Source of the DNA: Flavobacterium aquariorum
GTDB taxonomy: Bacteria; Bacteroidota; Bacteroidia; Flavobacteriales; Flavobacteriaceae
DNA length: 64,000 bases
NCBI RefSeq assembly: GCF_003254745.1
Contig: NZ_QKXH01000007.1
Location: 186,001-250,000 of the forward strand
Direction of reading: 5' to 3'
Below, one piece after another: positions 17,410-26,024 of this stretch (within the stretch, counting starts at the first letter, position 1; every line of letters starts with the position of its first letter). The position numbers and the translations under genes are program-made. The notes below the pieces were generated by a model. It made no database searches. It was not told the origin of the DNA and saw only the letters and a list, made by a program, of their open reading frames with translations.

Positions 17410-18660
17410 CTAAATGTTGAACGCTTTTACCATTAGTTCCTGTTCAGTTCTAGGAATCCCTATTTCTTTAGCTATAGTTTTCCAGTTGCTTGTTGCCTTC
17501 AAAACTTCTTCTATAATGGTTTCCATTTGTTGTTTGTTTAGACGAAAATATTCACCAACACTTTTTGCTAATTCGAAATCAAGGTCATTATTATCGGTAT
17601 CTATGTTTAAAGCTAAACCGTCTTTGTCAATTGATGGATTAAGGTCATATGCAGGTGAGAGTATCCAACCTTCTTTTGTTAGTATAAAACCGTGATTTCT
17701 TAAATGGTCGTCTGTATTGGAAATAGCAATATTGAAGATTATTCTGCGCCATAGCTGATGTAAATTAGCTTCTATGTTTGCGCCGTAATTGCTAATAAAT
17801 TCAGCGATGTCCAAGTAACTTGCGTGATTGTCACGAATTGTATCTTCATTATTAGCCGTCATTGTCATTGCAGAAGCAAAATGTATTCTTTCTCCGTTTT
17901 CTCGGTCAAAACGTTTTGTGAAAAAAGTATGGTAGTTACCCATTATTTTTTCTATTCGGCATGGTGCCATTTCTATTCCGGCATTTATTGCTAGCTGATA
18001 GGCTAAGAATTCCCAGGCAGCTTTATCTGTTGTATCTGTTTTAGATGGGAATTTGGCAATCCAAAGACTTTTATCAGCGTCTAAGACATTGGCTTTTGGT
18101 CTTGCTCCGCCTAATGAGGAACCTGGTGCCATTAAAACGGATAACCATTTTTTTACCTCATCATTATCCTCATCATTTTCAAAATTAGCAGCTGCGTTTT
18201 GCAACACACGAATGGATGACCATGGTGGAGTAGACGCTGTTTTATTGTTGTCCAGAAAATCTCCATCGGGATCTGTTTTAAAACGTAATGCTCCCATACG
18301 GCTTTCATCGTATACTCCTAAAAGAAAATCAATATCGTACAGCGTTTTAGGTTTTTCATTATTTTCTCTTGCTAACTGTGCTTCTCTACGTTTCATTAGT
18401 GTTCGTCCCCAAGTGTCGGGCATACTATCTAGGAATATGCCAAAATTTTCTTTTTGATTTGGGTATTGTGGACCACCGTATAATTGAATATCCGGGTCGA
18501 GTATAAATTTTTGTTCTGATTTAAGCCACTCTTTATCATATTCAAAGCTGAATGCTTTTTTACCTTTGGCTTGTTGTGCTGATAGGATACCAATGATTTT
18601 TGATTCGGACATTTCTTTCCAGTGTGCGTAAACGTATATGTCTGTTTTGTTGGTGGACAT
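17410..18660 (-). CDS. hipA: HipA-family Ser/Thr kinase toxin
   Basis: 416 residues. HipA fold: the N-subdomain includes GIFLDSMPDTWGRTLMKRR (74-92); a Gly-rich nucleotide loop is GSSLGGARPKA (180-190); FTKRFDR (247-253); catalytic SNTDDH with Asn322 (314-322); and metal-binding YDL with Asp339 in SPAYDLNPS. The family phosphorylates translation factors such as glutamyl-tRNA synthetase and causes dormancy. It lies 49 bases downstream of a helix-turn-helix antitoxin in the same direction, the hipBA order. In the island it may stabilise the element or act in abortive defence. All key residues seem present. Confidence 0.9.
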   Translation of the reverse strand: MSTNKTDIYVYAHWKEMSESKIIGILSAQQAKGKKAFSFEYDKEWLKSEQKFILDPDIQLYGGPQYPNQKENFGIFLDSMPDTWGRTLMKRREAQLARENNEKPKTLYDIDFLLGVYDESRMGALRFKTDPDGDFLDNNKTASTPPWSSIRVLQNAAANFENDEDNDEVKKWLSVLMAPGSSLGGARPKANVLDADKSLWIAKFPSKTDTTDKAAWEFLAYQLAINAGIEMAPCRIEKIMGNYHTFFTKRFDRENGERIHFASAMTMTANNEDTIRDNHASYLDIAEFISNYGANIEANLHQLWRRIIFNIAISNTDDHLRNHGFILTKEGWILSPAYDLNPSIDKDGLALNIDTDNNDLDFELAKSVGEYFRLNKQQMETIIEEVLKATSNWKTIAKEIGIPRTEQELMVKAFNI

Positions 18661-18709
18661 TATGAATAGTTATCTTTTTTAATTATTAGAGTTTGTTATG
18701 TTGACACTA

Positions 18710-19000
18710 TTATTTTAATAGTTCAAGATCCTGAAGTTTTCTTCCAAGTTCATCATCTGAAGCGAGTTTAAGAAAATCATCCTGAAGCCCTAATACTCTT
18801 AGTACATTAAAATAAGCACCAATAGCAACACTAGGATTGCCTTTTTCTATTTGATATAAAGTAGTCCTAACTATATCTGCTCTTTCTGCTACCTGAACAG
18901 CAGTTAGCTTTCTTCTTTTCCTGGCAAGCTTTATGTTTTCGCCCATCTGTTCTAACGTGATTTGGTGCTTAGGAAAAACGGTTTGTTTTTTTCTGTTCAT
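18710..19000 (-). CDS. hipB: HipB-like XRE-family antitoxin/repressor
   Basis: 96 residues from the ATG at 18998-19000. An XRE helix-turn-helix lies at about 20-75, with MGENIKLARKRRKLTAVQVA, then a recognition helix around RTTLYQIEKG. Partner of the downstream HipA kinase: it neutralises the toxin and represses the operon. An in-frame start 60 bases further up (19060) exists, but those 20 codons are made of palindromic DNA that looks like the operator, and they would precede a complete helix-turn-helix domain, so the shorter start is preferred. Confidence 0.85.
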   Translation of the reverse strand: MNRKKQTVFPKHQITLEQMGENIKLARKRRKLTAVQVAERADIVRTTLYQIEKGNPSVAIGAYFNVLRVLGLQDDFLKLASDDELGRKLQDLELLK

Positions 19001-19011
19001 ACTATTGATAT

Positions 19012-19062
19012 GTTCATTATTATGAACAAAAATAATGTTTATGTTCATAATAACAAACATTA
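19012..19062 (-). promoter_or_regulatory. Palindromic operator region of hipBA
   Basis: A perfect palindrome GTTCAT-TATT-ATGAAC (19012-19027) is followed by a related half-site GTTCATAATAAC (19043-19054). This lies within a second inverted repeat, TAATGTTT/AAACATTA (19033-19040 and 19055-19062). It is just upstream of the preferred hipB start. Autorepression by HipB dimers, alone or with HipA, is the expected use. Confidence 0.6.
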
Positions 19063-19132
19063 TTATATGTTTTTATTTTTTAGAAGTTAAAGCTATATGA
19101 TCTTTTAGGACTATTTATAGTAATTGTTTTCT

Positions 19133-19350
19133 TTAAGAATTATTGTTTTTACTATCTCCTAGATCTTCATTTCTCTTATCATCAATTTCTTTTTCATATG
19201 CAATCAAATTAAACATTTCCCGCAATCTACTTCTACCATGATTTCCATAAACATTCTCAATTCACTTGCTGATAGATTGTCATTATATGCATTTTAATTT
19301 TTATTTGTGAAGATATCGTAACGACTTAATAGAGTTTCTGCCATTACATT
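19133..19350 (-). pseudogene. Decayed reverse-strand reading frame, family unknown
   Basis: On the minus strand three open pieces lie end to end in different frames: one beginning MAETLLSRYDIF, one reading NLSASELRMFMEI, and a last one with HGRSRLREMFNLIAYEKE that ends at 19133. Codon use looks coding but stops and frameshifts break it. It is probably the tail of a lost gene near the right end of the element; the family is not recognised. Confidence 0.35.
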
Positions 19351-19712
19351 GCACTCATTTCCGTAGTATTTTAGGTTATTGCAGTTCAATAAAGACTTTA
19401 TTGACAAATTGAAATTTGCCTAAAAGATTCGAACCTACACGTTTGAGCCTAGTAATTTTAAGCGTTTTTAAAATTTACATTTCAAATTGCCACGAATTTG
19501 CCCTAAAAATTTCATATGTTTTGAAAATGATTAAATTAATCTGTTCATTATTAGTATGTTGAAAAATAGAAATATAAATTGAAGTGTATTGCTTAATACC
19601 CTGTATTTATAGGGGTTTAGATTGCATAAGCGCTGAAGTTTAGTTATTTATGTCTTAGGGTTAATAATTTAAATTTGTAAAATAATTATGCCTTTTCTTA
19701 CAAGGGATCGCG
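19351..19712. other. Right-end non-coding part of the element
   Basis: A+T-rich, with no gene or RNA that I can support, up to the right attachment remnant. A few scattered open frames are short and without matches. Confidence 0.35.
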
Positions 19713-19735
19713 GGTTCGGAAACTTCTGCGTTCAC
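19713..19735 (+). repeat. attR-like partial tRNA-Arg copy
   Basis: GGTTCG then CTTCTGCGTTCAC at the same spacing as in tRNA-Arg (3613-3635), with the upstream stretch 19701-19712 also partly alike. It cannot form a tRNA. It is followed at once by a rho-independent terminator, as expected where the tRNA 3' end used to stand before insertion. Confidence 0.7.
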
Positions 19736-19736
19736 A

Positions 19737-19766
19737 AAAAAGCCTCTATTTTAGGGGCTTTTTTTG
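19737..19766 (+). terminator. Terminator right after attR
   Basis: Stem AGCCTC (19741-19746) with GGGGCT (19754-19759), an A-run before and seven Ts after. It probably ended tRNA-Arg transcription before the element inserted. Confidence 0.7.
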
Positions 19767-19831
19767 TTTTTAAATGGTTTTACTTTTTTAATCCTTTTAA
19801 ATTTTCCTACTTTTATGAAAATTTATTAGCT

Positions 19832-20485
19832 ATGACTTCTTATTGTAAGCCTCTATTCGTTTTTCTTTTTCTTCTGAGCCTAATTAACTGTAATTCACAA
19901 ATAATTTCAAATGTATCGGCAGCTAAGGTGAATGTAAATGATACTACTTTTGTGAATTTAAAAGACTTTAGTCAAGATTTTATATACGATATGAAGTACG
20001 CTACAAATGACAATTTTTTGAAATCTAAAGTATATGATTGTGCCGAATGTTATTTGCGTTATAAAACTGTAAAAGCGCTGATTTTGGCCAATGAAAGATT
20101 TATGAAGAAAGGTTTTAAAATAAAACTTTATGATTGTTATCGACCTTTGGATATTCAAAAAAAAATGTGGGCGATAGTTCCGGATCCACAATATGTAGCT
20201 AACCCAAGTAAAGGTTCAATCCATAATAGAGGAGGGGCTGCAGATATCACGTTGGTTGATTTCGAAGGTAAAGAATTGGACATGGGAACTTCTTTTGATT
20301 TTTTCGGAAAAGAAGCTAGTCATGGCTATCGTGGTTTTTCGAAAGAAATTTTAAATAATAGGAATCTGCTGAGAAAGGTTATGGTTAAGGAACATTTTAA
20401 TTCTTTTGATTCTGAATGGTGGCACTATAATTTGAAAGCTGGTTTAAATGACAGGGTTTCCAATTTTAAATGGGAATGCAAATAG
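19832..20485 (+). CDS. D-alanyl-D-alanine dipeptidase (VanX/DdpX type, M15)
   Basis: 217 residues from the ATG at 19832. An earlier in-frame ATG at 19688 is rejected because that frame runs through the attR remnant and a terminator. The N-terminus is lipoprotein-like, with a hydrophobic stretch then LLSLINCNSQ. Zinc ligands are seen in SIHNRGGAADITL (His and Asp of SxHxxGxAxD) and EWWH near the end, and the catalytic Arg is probably in DCYRPLD. The family cleaves D-Ala-D-Ala; outside van clusters it is used to recycle wall dipeptide. No vanH or vanA gene is nearby, so resistance is unlikely. Confidence 0.88.
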   Translation: MTSYCKPLFVFLFLLSLINCNSQIISNVSAAKVNVNDTTFVNLKDFSQDFIYDMKYATNDNFLKSKVYDCAECYLRYKTVKALILANERFMKKGFKIKLYDCYRPLDIQKKMWAIVPDPQYVANPSKGSIHNRGGAADITLVDFEGKELDMGTSFDFFGKEASHGYRGFSKEILNNRNLLRKVMVKEHFNSFDSEWWHYNLKAGLNDRVSNFKWECK

Positions 20486-20564
20486 GTTCATTTATTATTC
20501 TAAATTTTTTCTTTTTTTACTTCAAAAAAAATTTTTTATTGTGTTCTTACACTTTAGGAGTTAC

Positions 20565-20592
20565 AAAAAGAGCTATTTAAATAGCTCTTTTT
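20565..20592. terminator. Perfect 28-base palindromic hairpin
   Basis: AAAAAGAGCTATTT followed by its exact complement, ending in a T-run. It lies 80 bases after the dipeptidase stop, so it is probably that gene's terminator and can work in both directions. Confidence 0.75.
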
Positions 20593-20902
20593 CTTGTTGA
20601 AATTTAATTATATTAACTATCTAAAGGCTTGTTAGTTGTCTTTTTTTTATCAGAATTAGCTTTAAAATAGATGTAAAACATGTACTTTATCGATTATATT
20701 GTTGTTTAATTGATTTATATTTTACTTTCGCGCTCTAAATCATTTAAAAACAATGATTTAAAATTCGGATAAGTTAACCCCTATATTGGATTCAATTGAG
20801 AGCAAAAAAATGCTTTTAACTTCAGTTTTTGATTCATTATAAAATTAAAGTAATGATTATGTTTAATTTTATATATAAGATCAAGAGAATATAAATCGTT
20901 AG
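20593..20902. other. A+T-rich intergenic stretch
   Basis: About 310 bases between a terminator and a small possible gene. No reading frame of note and no clear promoter match; nothing else is seen. Confidence 0.35.
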
Positions 20903-21073
20903 ATGAAAAGGATATTACAGAATAGTTTTTTTAAATGTATTGGACCGGAAAATAGATCAGGAATTACATTTGTTGAAGTGGTTGTTGTCGGATTACTAGT
21001 TCCATTGGTAGTGCGAAATGTGAAAAATTATGTTATCAATATTGATAAGCAAAGTGATAATCAAGAGAATTAG
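20903..21073 (+). CDS. Possible small membrane protein with prepilin-like N-terminus
   Basis: 56 codons from ATG to TAG. After a basic leader of about 21 residues comes SGITFVEVVVVGLLVPLVV, which matches the type IV prepilin cleavage pattern (Gly, then a hydrophobic residue, Thr, and Glu at +5, before a hydrophobic helix). The rest is a short charged tail. It stands alone between two hairpins. No pilus genes are near, so this may be a chance match, a remnant, or a one-helix membrane peptide. Coding status is uncertain. Confidence 0.35.
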   Translation: MKRILQNSFFKCIGPENRSGITFVEVVVVGLLVPLVVRNVKNYVINIDKQSDNQEN

Positions 21074-21082
21074 AATGTATAA

Positions 21083-21128
21083 AAAAAACATTTTCAAGTG
21101 AGTTAAGAATCATTTGAAAATGTTTTTT
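21083..21128. terminator. Long-stem hairpin between convergent genes
   Basis: 15-bp arms (21083-21097 and 21114-21128) with A- and T-runs at the outer ends and a 16-base loop. It lies at the 3' end of the small + strand frame and just downstream of the minus-strand gene that ends at 21148. Confidence 0.75.
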
Positions 21129-21147
21129 TATTTTGACTAGAAGATAT

Positions 21148-21714
21148 TTATTCGATGCAACGTAAGTTGTCCATAAAATAAGTTTCCGGATGGTATACTT
21201 TTCCGTCTAGTTCAGCTATAAATTCTTTTTTGAATATAATATCTTCAATGTCAGTGAGGTATTTTATTCGCATTAAGGAAACTGGAGATGTTTTTAAGTC
21301 GTCATAGTTCTCTTTTGTAAACATAAAAATTCCGGACTTCACCCTATTGTCAAAGCCTTTGTCATCTCGTATCATAGTACCGCAATTTTCTTGGTCTATA
21401 TGCAAAAGAGTAACAATTTTTCCATTTTGAAGTTGCAAAAATATTTTTGAATCTTTGTCAAAACAGTTTGCTTTTACGAATTCTTTACTTTTTTGTATTA
21501 ATTGTAAGGTTAGCGTTGGTAGTCCGTCTGTTAAAGCTAAAGAATAAAAAATGTAATTGGAATTCCCTCCAAAAACCTTTTCACTAATTAAGTATTCTTT
21601 TGTGGATTTGTAGGTTCCAAGAGAATCTGTAACATTTGAAGCGTATTCGCAAGGTTTCTGAGCAAAAATATTAAAACTTAAAAAGCATAAGGCTGTAACA
21701 AGTATGTGTTTCAT
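21148..21714 (-). CDS. Exported protein of unknown function
   Basis: 188 residues with a clear Sec signal peptide (MKHILVTALCFLSFNIFAQ, probable cut after Ala-Gln or just before). The mature part has a Cys near the N-terminus and others later (KPCEYA, ANCFDK, ENCGTM, LRCIE) and alternating strand-like segments. No family is recognised. It starts one base after the stop of the methyltransferase gene, so it is likely the last gene of that operon, although the two products act in different compartments. Confidence 0.8.
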   Translation of the reverse strand: MKHILVTALCFLSFNIFAQKPCEYASNVTDSLGTYKSTKEYLISEKVFGGNSNYIFYSLALTDGLPTLTLQLIQKSKEFVKANCFDKDSKIFLQLQNGKIVTLLHIDQENCGTMIRDDKGFDNRVKSGIFMFTKENYDDLKTSPVSLMRIKYLTDIEDIIFKKEFIAELDGKVYHPETYFMDNLRCIE

Positions 21715-21715
21715 T

Positions 21716-22897
21716 TTATTTTATTTTGGTGCAAATTAAAACAATTTTAGTGTTATTTTGATCGGTTGTAAAAAAACAATATAAATCTCCGCCCTCTTTT
21801 ATTTTCCATTTTTTTCGGATGCTTTCAACCGAATCTAAAAAATTTCGTGTAGTAATATTGGCTTTCTGATTTTCTAAATATTGTTTCATATCACTTTTGT
21901 TATAAGCAATACAATTTTTAATTTCAAAAATTCTGCCTGGAAATTTTTTTTGCTCATCTGAGGTATATAAATGGGAATGTTTATGCAATTTATTCAATCC
22001 ATAAAAAAGGCCTACTTGGTCAAATCCTCCTGATTTCATTATAGAGCTATTGGGTTCGTAGAGATATTTTTGTGGTAAACTATAAGAAGGCTGTTCATGA
22101 ATTTCATTTAAAATAAATTCAAATGTTTCTGTTTTGTCATTTAAAATATTTACAGTTTTAATAATAACAGATTCATTATAGTCTTTATTTAACTCCCACA
22201 ATAATTCCTTTACTTCATTTTCAACAGCGATTATATGTATGGATTTGACATGGTTTAACTCATTAATACCTGCTGTGATGTCCAATATTGGAGCCGTTTT
22301 TAGTAAGATTGAATTTGATTTTTTAAAATAAAATTCTAAATTTTCGGGCACATTAGGTAAGCAATCTTTTAGCATGAATACTTTTCCTTTGCTTTCATTT
22401 CTTCTGGAAGGATCTATGTAAATCCAATCCCATTTGGTATTTGTTTTTGATAATGTTTCAAAACTATCGCCTACATAACAAATAATGTTATTGCTATTTA
22501 ATTGCTTGCAGTTGTGTTGAACAATGCTGGACAATTCAGCATTAATTTCACAATGCGCTATGTTTTTTATTTTTTTAGAAAAATAGTAATCATCGATACC
22601 AAATCCTCCTGTTAAATCTATTAAATTGTCACCCGAAACAATTGAGCTTTTATAGAAAGCCGTCTTTTCGGAAGAAGTTTGTTCAACGGATATTTTACTT
22701 GGATAAATGATATTTTGAGTGGAAAACCAAGTTGGCAGTTTGTCTTTTGCCTTTGATTTTGCGGCAATTTGATTTATAATTGAAATCCATTCCACGGTAG
22801 GAAATGGATTTTTTTGAAGAGCCAATTTTGAAATGGAGGCTCCAATATTTAAATCAATAAATTCTTGAATTTTAGAGTCTAAAATGTCTAGGTTCAA
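21716..22897 (-). CDS. Class I SAM-dependent methyltransferase, THUMP-like family
   Basis: 393 residues. The SAM-binding motif LIDLTGGFGIDDYYFS and the downstream DWIYIDPSRR (motif IV, DPxR) mark a Rossmann methyltransferase of the kind annotated in Bacteroidota as having a THUMP-like domain, a group thought to act on RNA. The C-terminus (RNFLDSVESIRKKWKIKEG) is the THUMP-like part. The substrate is unknown. It begins one base after the stop of the permease gene upstream, so the two are co-transcribed. Confidence 0.82.
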   Translation of the reverse strand: MNLDILDSKIQEFIDLNIGASISKLALQKNPFPTVEWISIINQIAAKSKAKDKLPTWFSTQNIIYPSKISVEQTSSEKTAFYKSSIVSGDNLIDLTGGFGIDDYYFSKKIKNIAHCEINAELSSIVQHNCKQLNSNNIICYVGDSFETLSKTNTKWDWIYIDPSRRNESKGKVFMLKDCLPNVPENLEFYFKKSNSILLKTAPILDITAGINELNHVKSIHIIAVENEVKELLWELNKDYNESVIIKTVNILNDKTETFEFILNEIHEQPSYSLPQKYLYEPNSSIMKSGGFDQVGLFYGLNKLHKHSHLYTSDEQKKFPGRIFEIKNCIAYNKSDMKQYLENQKANITTRNFLDSVESIRKKWKIKEGGDLYCFFTTDQNNTKIVLICTKIK

Positions 22898-22898
22898 T

Positions 22899-23990
22899 TT
22901 ATAAGTTTTTTGTTATTTGTTGAATAAATTTATTGTCTGGGAAAAATTCTTTGCTAATTACTTTTATTATAGTGTATAAAGGAACGGCAATAATCATTCC
23001 CATAATACCAAATAAAAAGCCTGCAATCAATATGACAAGAAATATTTCTAAAGGGTGAGAACTTACACTTTTTGAAAAAATGATTGGCTGAGAAAAATTA
23101 TTGTCTATTACTTGTACAATCCAAAAGCCTATTAATACATAAATGGTAGTGGGCAAGATTTCGGATTGAAAGTCGGAACCCAAGTTGCTAAGCATTGTTA
23201 AAACTGCGGCTAAGATTGAAGCAATTAAGGGACCAATATAAGGAATGATATTTAGAATAGCACACAAAAAAGCAATTACAAATGCGTCTGGGATTCCAAA
23301 AATAAACAATACAATAGTATATAATATGAAAACGATGAAAAGTTGGATTAGTAAACCTATAAAATATCGAGAAAGCAACGTGTTTATTTTTTCAACAGAG
23401 TTTAAAATTTTTTCTTCGTGAGAGTCCGGGATAAGTAGTTTTGCTCCTTTTACAAATATAGATCTGTCTTTAAGAAAGAAAAATGTAATGAAGAGAACAG
23501 AACCAAGACCCATACCGAAATTACTAATTGTTCCTACTACAGAATTTAAAAAATTAGGTATTATATTTAAATTTAGTATTGATTTATAGTTTTTAGCATC
23601 AAAAATAGTAGCAGTGTCTATGTGATGTTGCTCCAAAAATTGGTTTAATTGTTTGAAAAGTTCTAAACTATTCTTTTCAATTTCAATTGTATTCAAAAGA
23701 GATAAATTTTGCCCTTGTGATATAATCAAAGGGATGAACATCATTACAAAACCAAATATAATTAGAATATAAATTATTAGAACGGTAATGGATGCAAAAA
23801 CATGCTTGAATTTTAATCTTTTTTTGAAAAAATCTAAAATAGGTAATCCAATTAAGGTTAGTATCAATGAAACTATTAGATAAATTAATACGTTTTGAAT
23901 TTGGTACAGAAAATAAAGAAGTAAAGTAGTTAAGATTAAAGTAGTAACTGCTCTTAAAATCCCATTTGCAATAATTTTGGATGTTATCAT
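22899..23990 (-). CDS. AI-2E family transporter (permease)
   Basis: 363 residues from the ATG at 23988-23990 (MITSKIIANG). A longer frame begins at 24047 but would run back through the terminator of the upstream gene, so it is rejected. About seven or eight hydrophobic helices are seen, with the family segment IPYIGPLIASILAAVLTML near the C-terminal third and FGIMGMIIAVPLYTIIKVI close to the end. Members export small molecules or exchange Na+ and H+; the AI-2 label is historical, and the true substrate here is unknown. Confidence 0.87.
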   Translation of the reverse strand: MITSKIIANGILRAVTTLILTTLLLYFLYQIQNVLIYLIVSLILTLIGLPILDFFKKRLKFKHVFASITVLIIYILIIFGFVMMFIPLIISQGQNLSLLNTIEIEKNSLELFKQLNQFLEQHHIDTATIFDAKNYKSILNLNIIPNFLNSVVGTISNFGMGLGSVLFITFFFLKDRSIFVKGAKLLIPDSHEEKILNSVEKINTLLSRYFIGLLIQLFIVFILYTIVLFIFGIPDAFVIAFLCAILNIIPYIGPLIASILAAVLTMLSNLGSDFQSEILPTTIYVLIGFWIVQVIDNNFSQPIIFSKSVSSHPLEIFLVILIAGFLFGIMGMIIAVPLYTIIKVISKEFFPDNKFIQQITKNL

Positions 23991-24015
23991 ATCTTTTATT
24001 TGGTTATAAAGATAA

Positions 24016-24044
24016 AAAAACTCGCTAATAAGTAGCGAGTTTTT
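24016..24044 (-). terminator. Terminator of the M43 protease gene
   Basis: 11-bp arms AAAAACTCGCT (24016-24026) and AGCGAGTTTTT (24034-24044), loop 7, just downstream of the minus-strand protease gene and upstream of the permease start. Confidence 0.85.
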
Positions 24045-24081
24045 CATTCTAATAACAAATTAAATCAAATTCCCAAAGCAA

Positions 24082-25032
24082 TTAAATTCCGAAAGCAGCT
24101 CTTGCTCCTCCAGAAACAAATAATGCGCTCATTCTTGATTTCTGACCATTTGTGAACATAAACATTCCTCTATCGTCAGTGTAATCCATATAGTTCATTG
24201 TCATTTCATTATGAGCAGGAAGACATGTACTTACGTATGGATAAACAGGTACTCCAAAGTTTGAAGTTTTAGCAACTGGAGTATCAGAAACTAAATCATC
24301 TCCGCAAGATGCATCTCCCCAAATATGTCTTAGATTCATCCAGTGGCCAATTTCGTGACTTGCAGTTCTTCCTAAATTGTATGGATAATTTGCTGTACCT
24401 GATAAACCAAAGTATTTTGAATCTATTGCAACTCCATCAGTAGCAGAAGAACCTCCTGGGAATTGAGCATAACCTAGGATTCCTCCACCAATAGTACAAA
24501 CCCATAGATTAAGGTTTGTTGTAGGAGATGTTGGATCTAGTCCACCTTGTTTTGTTTTTTTCATGGCATCTCTAGTTCCCCATGAACTTTTTGTTGTTGA
24601 TTTTCTGTTGATTTTTACTAATTCAAATGTAATACCAACATTTGCGGCTACTCCTGCAAATTCTGCTGGCGTATTTGCAAAATCAGGGTTTGTTGCAGTA
24701 AAATCTTTGTTTAATACATCAATTTGCGATTGTATTTGTGCATCCGAAATATTTTCTGCTGCAGTTCTGTACAAAACGTTGACGACTACTGGAATTACAA
24801 CTTTTCCATTTACTAAACGTTTTGTCAATAAAGCGTTTTGAGTAAAAGCTTCAATTTGGTTCATTCTAATAGCCAAAGTTGGGTCGGCTTTCAATTGCGC
24901 TTCCAAAACGTCTTGTGTAGCACATTTTCGTTGGGTAATTGCATTTGTAGAATCGTTTTGTGATTCAGTTTGCTCGTTTTGACAAGCAAACAACATTAGA
25001 CAAGCCGCTGCTGATAAAATTAATTTTTTCAT
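24082..25032 (-). CDS. M43 (pappalysin/cytophagalysin) zinc metalloprotease lipoprotein
   Basis: 316 residues from the ATG at 25032; a Met four codons earlier is possible. The start MKKLILSAAACLMLFACQ is a lipoprotein signal with Cys in LFAC. The zinc site is HEIGHWMNLRH (HExxHxxGxxH-type, Gly replaced), and the Met-turn is probably in NEMTMNYMDY. M43 enzymes are secreted proteases common in gliding Bacteroidota. No type IX sorting domain is seen at the C-terminus, so it should be anchored to a membrane. It stands alone between a terminator and a 300-base gap. Confidence 0.9.
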   Translation of the reverse strand: MKKLILSAAACLMLFACQNEQTESQNDSTNAITQRKCATQDVLEAQLKADPTLAIRMNQIEAFTQNALLTKRLVNGKVVIPVVVNVLYRTAAENISDAQIQSQIDVLNKDFTATNPDFANTPAEFAGVAANVGITFELVKINRKSTTKSSWGTRDAMKKTKQGGLDPTSPTTNLNLWVCTIGGGILGYAQFPGGSSATDGVAIDSKYFGLSGTANYPYNLGRTASHEIGHWMNLRHIWGDASCGDDLVSDTPVAKTSNFGVPVYPYVSTCLPAHNEMTMNYMDYTDDRGMFMFTNGQKSRMSALFVSGGARAAFGI

Positions 25033-25044
25033 AATGGTAATCAT

Positions 25045-25351
25045 TTTGTTAAATAAAAGTTTGTTTGGTTAATTATTATGCAATTTTATAACAAAAGATT
25101 AATTTTTTAAAATTTATTTAACAATAATTTTACGTGTTTTTATTAATTAGCTGGTTTTATTGACTTGGGCAATAGTAATTTGGGGGTAATTACGTAGCTT
25201 TATACATACTAAATTAAATCAGATGTCCTGTTTTTAGTTTATTAAATATAAATTAATACTTTTTTACTTGTTAAAATATTTATATATAAAACATTAATTT
25301 TTACTAAAAGAGAGTTAAAGTATTGAAAAGAGAATTTTTATTTTGACGAAA
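25045..25351. other. Promoter-side gap of the M43 gene
   Basis: About 307 A+T-rich bases upstream of the protease and downstream of the DUF4159 gene. TAAAATTG (minus strand, about 40 bases before the start) is one base off the TAnnTTTG element. No gene or RNA is seen. Confidence 0.35.
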
Positions 25352-25993
25352 TTAATTTGAGAAAACGTAATTTATTATATTGGCTCCCATTTTTAAAGCT
25401 TTTTCACGAACTTCTGAAGGGTCATTATGGACTTCAGGATCTTCCCATCCATCACCGAGGTCGCATTCATATGTATATAGAAGTACTAATTTATTTTCGA
25501 CAAATATCCCAAACGCTTGAGCTCTTGTCCCGTCATGTTCATGGATTTTAGGCAAACCATTTGCAAAAACAAAAGGTTTTTGAAATATTGGATGGCTTGA
25601 CGGTATTTCAATTAAATTGTTATTTGGAAATATTTTTTTGATTTCCTTACGAATGTATTGATCCATTCCGTAATTATCATCGATATGCAGAAAACCACCA
25701 CCGAATAAATACTTTCTTAAGTTTGTTATGTCACTTTCACTAAATACCACATTACCATGTCCTGTCATGTGCACAAATGGATAGGAAAAAAGATCTGGAC
25801 TGCTAGGTTCAACAGTTCTGGGTTTCGATTTGATTTTTGTGTTTATATTGGCATTACAATATTTTATTAAGTTTGGAAGTGAAGTTGGATTTGCATACCA
25901 ATCGCCACCACCACTATATTTTAGCAACGCAATTTCTTGTGAGAAACAGGTTAAAGAAGAGGATAGTAGGAATAAAAATAATGCCTTTTTCAT
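25352..25993 (-). CDS. DUF4159-domain exported protein
   Basis: 213 residues. Signal peptide MKKALFLFLLSSSLTCFSQ; the rest is one DUF4159 domain (glutamine-amidotransferase-like fold) with GGDWYANPTSL, VHMTGHG and GGGFLHIDDNYGMD. The family is widespread in Bacteroidota; its role is unknown. It lies 31 bases downstream of rsmE on the same strand, so it is probably read from the tsaD-rsmE promoter. Signal peptide and domain are clear. Confidence 0.85.
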   Translation of the reverse strand: MKKALFLFLLSSSLTCFSQEIALLKYSGGGDWYANPTSLPNLIKYCNANINTKIKSKPRTVEPSSPDLFSYPFVHMTGHGNVVFSESDITNLRKYLFGGGFLHIDDNYGMDQYIRKEIKKIFPNNNLIEIPSSHPIFQKPFVFANGLPKIHEHDGTRAQAFGIFVENKLVLLYTYECDLGDGWEDPEVHNDPSEVREKALKMGANIINYVFSN

Positions 25994-26024
25994 AAAATAT
26001 AATTATCGTATTGAATTTTAAAAT

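Noticed and set aside
19688..19831. Longer N-terminus of the D-Ala-D-Ala dipeptidase
   Set aside because: These 48 codons cross the attR remnant and a terminator; a proper lipoprotein signal starts at 19832.
19832..20485. VanX as a sign of vancomycin resistance
   Set aside because: No vanH, vanA or vanRS nearby, and single DdpX-type enzymes are common in wall recycling.
23991..24047. N-terminal extension of the AI-2E permease
   Set aside because: It overlaps the terminator hairpin at 24016-24044 of the upstream gene.
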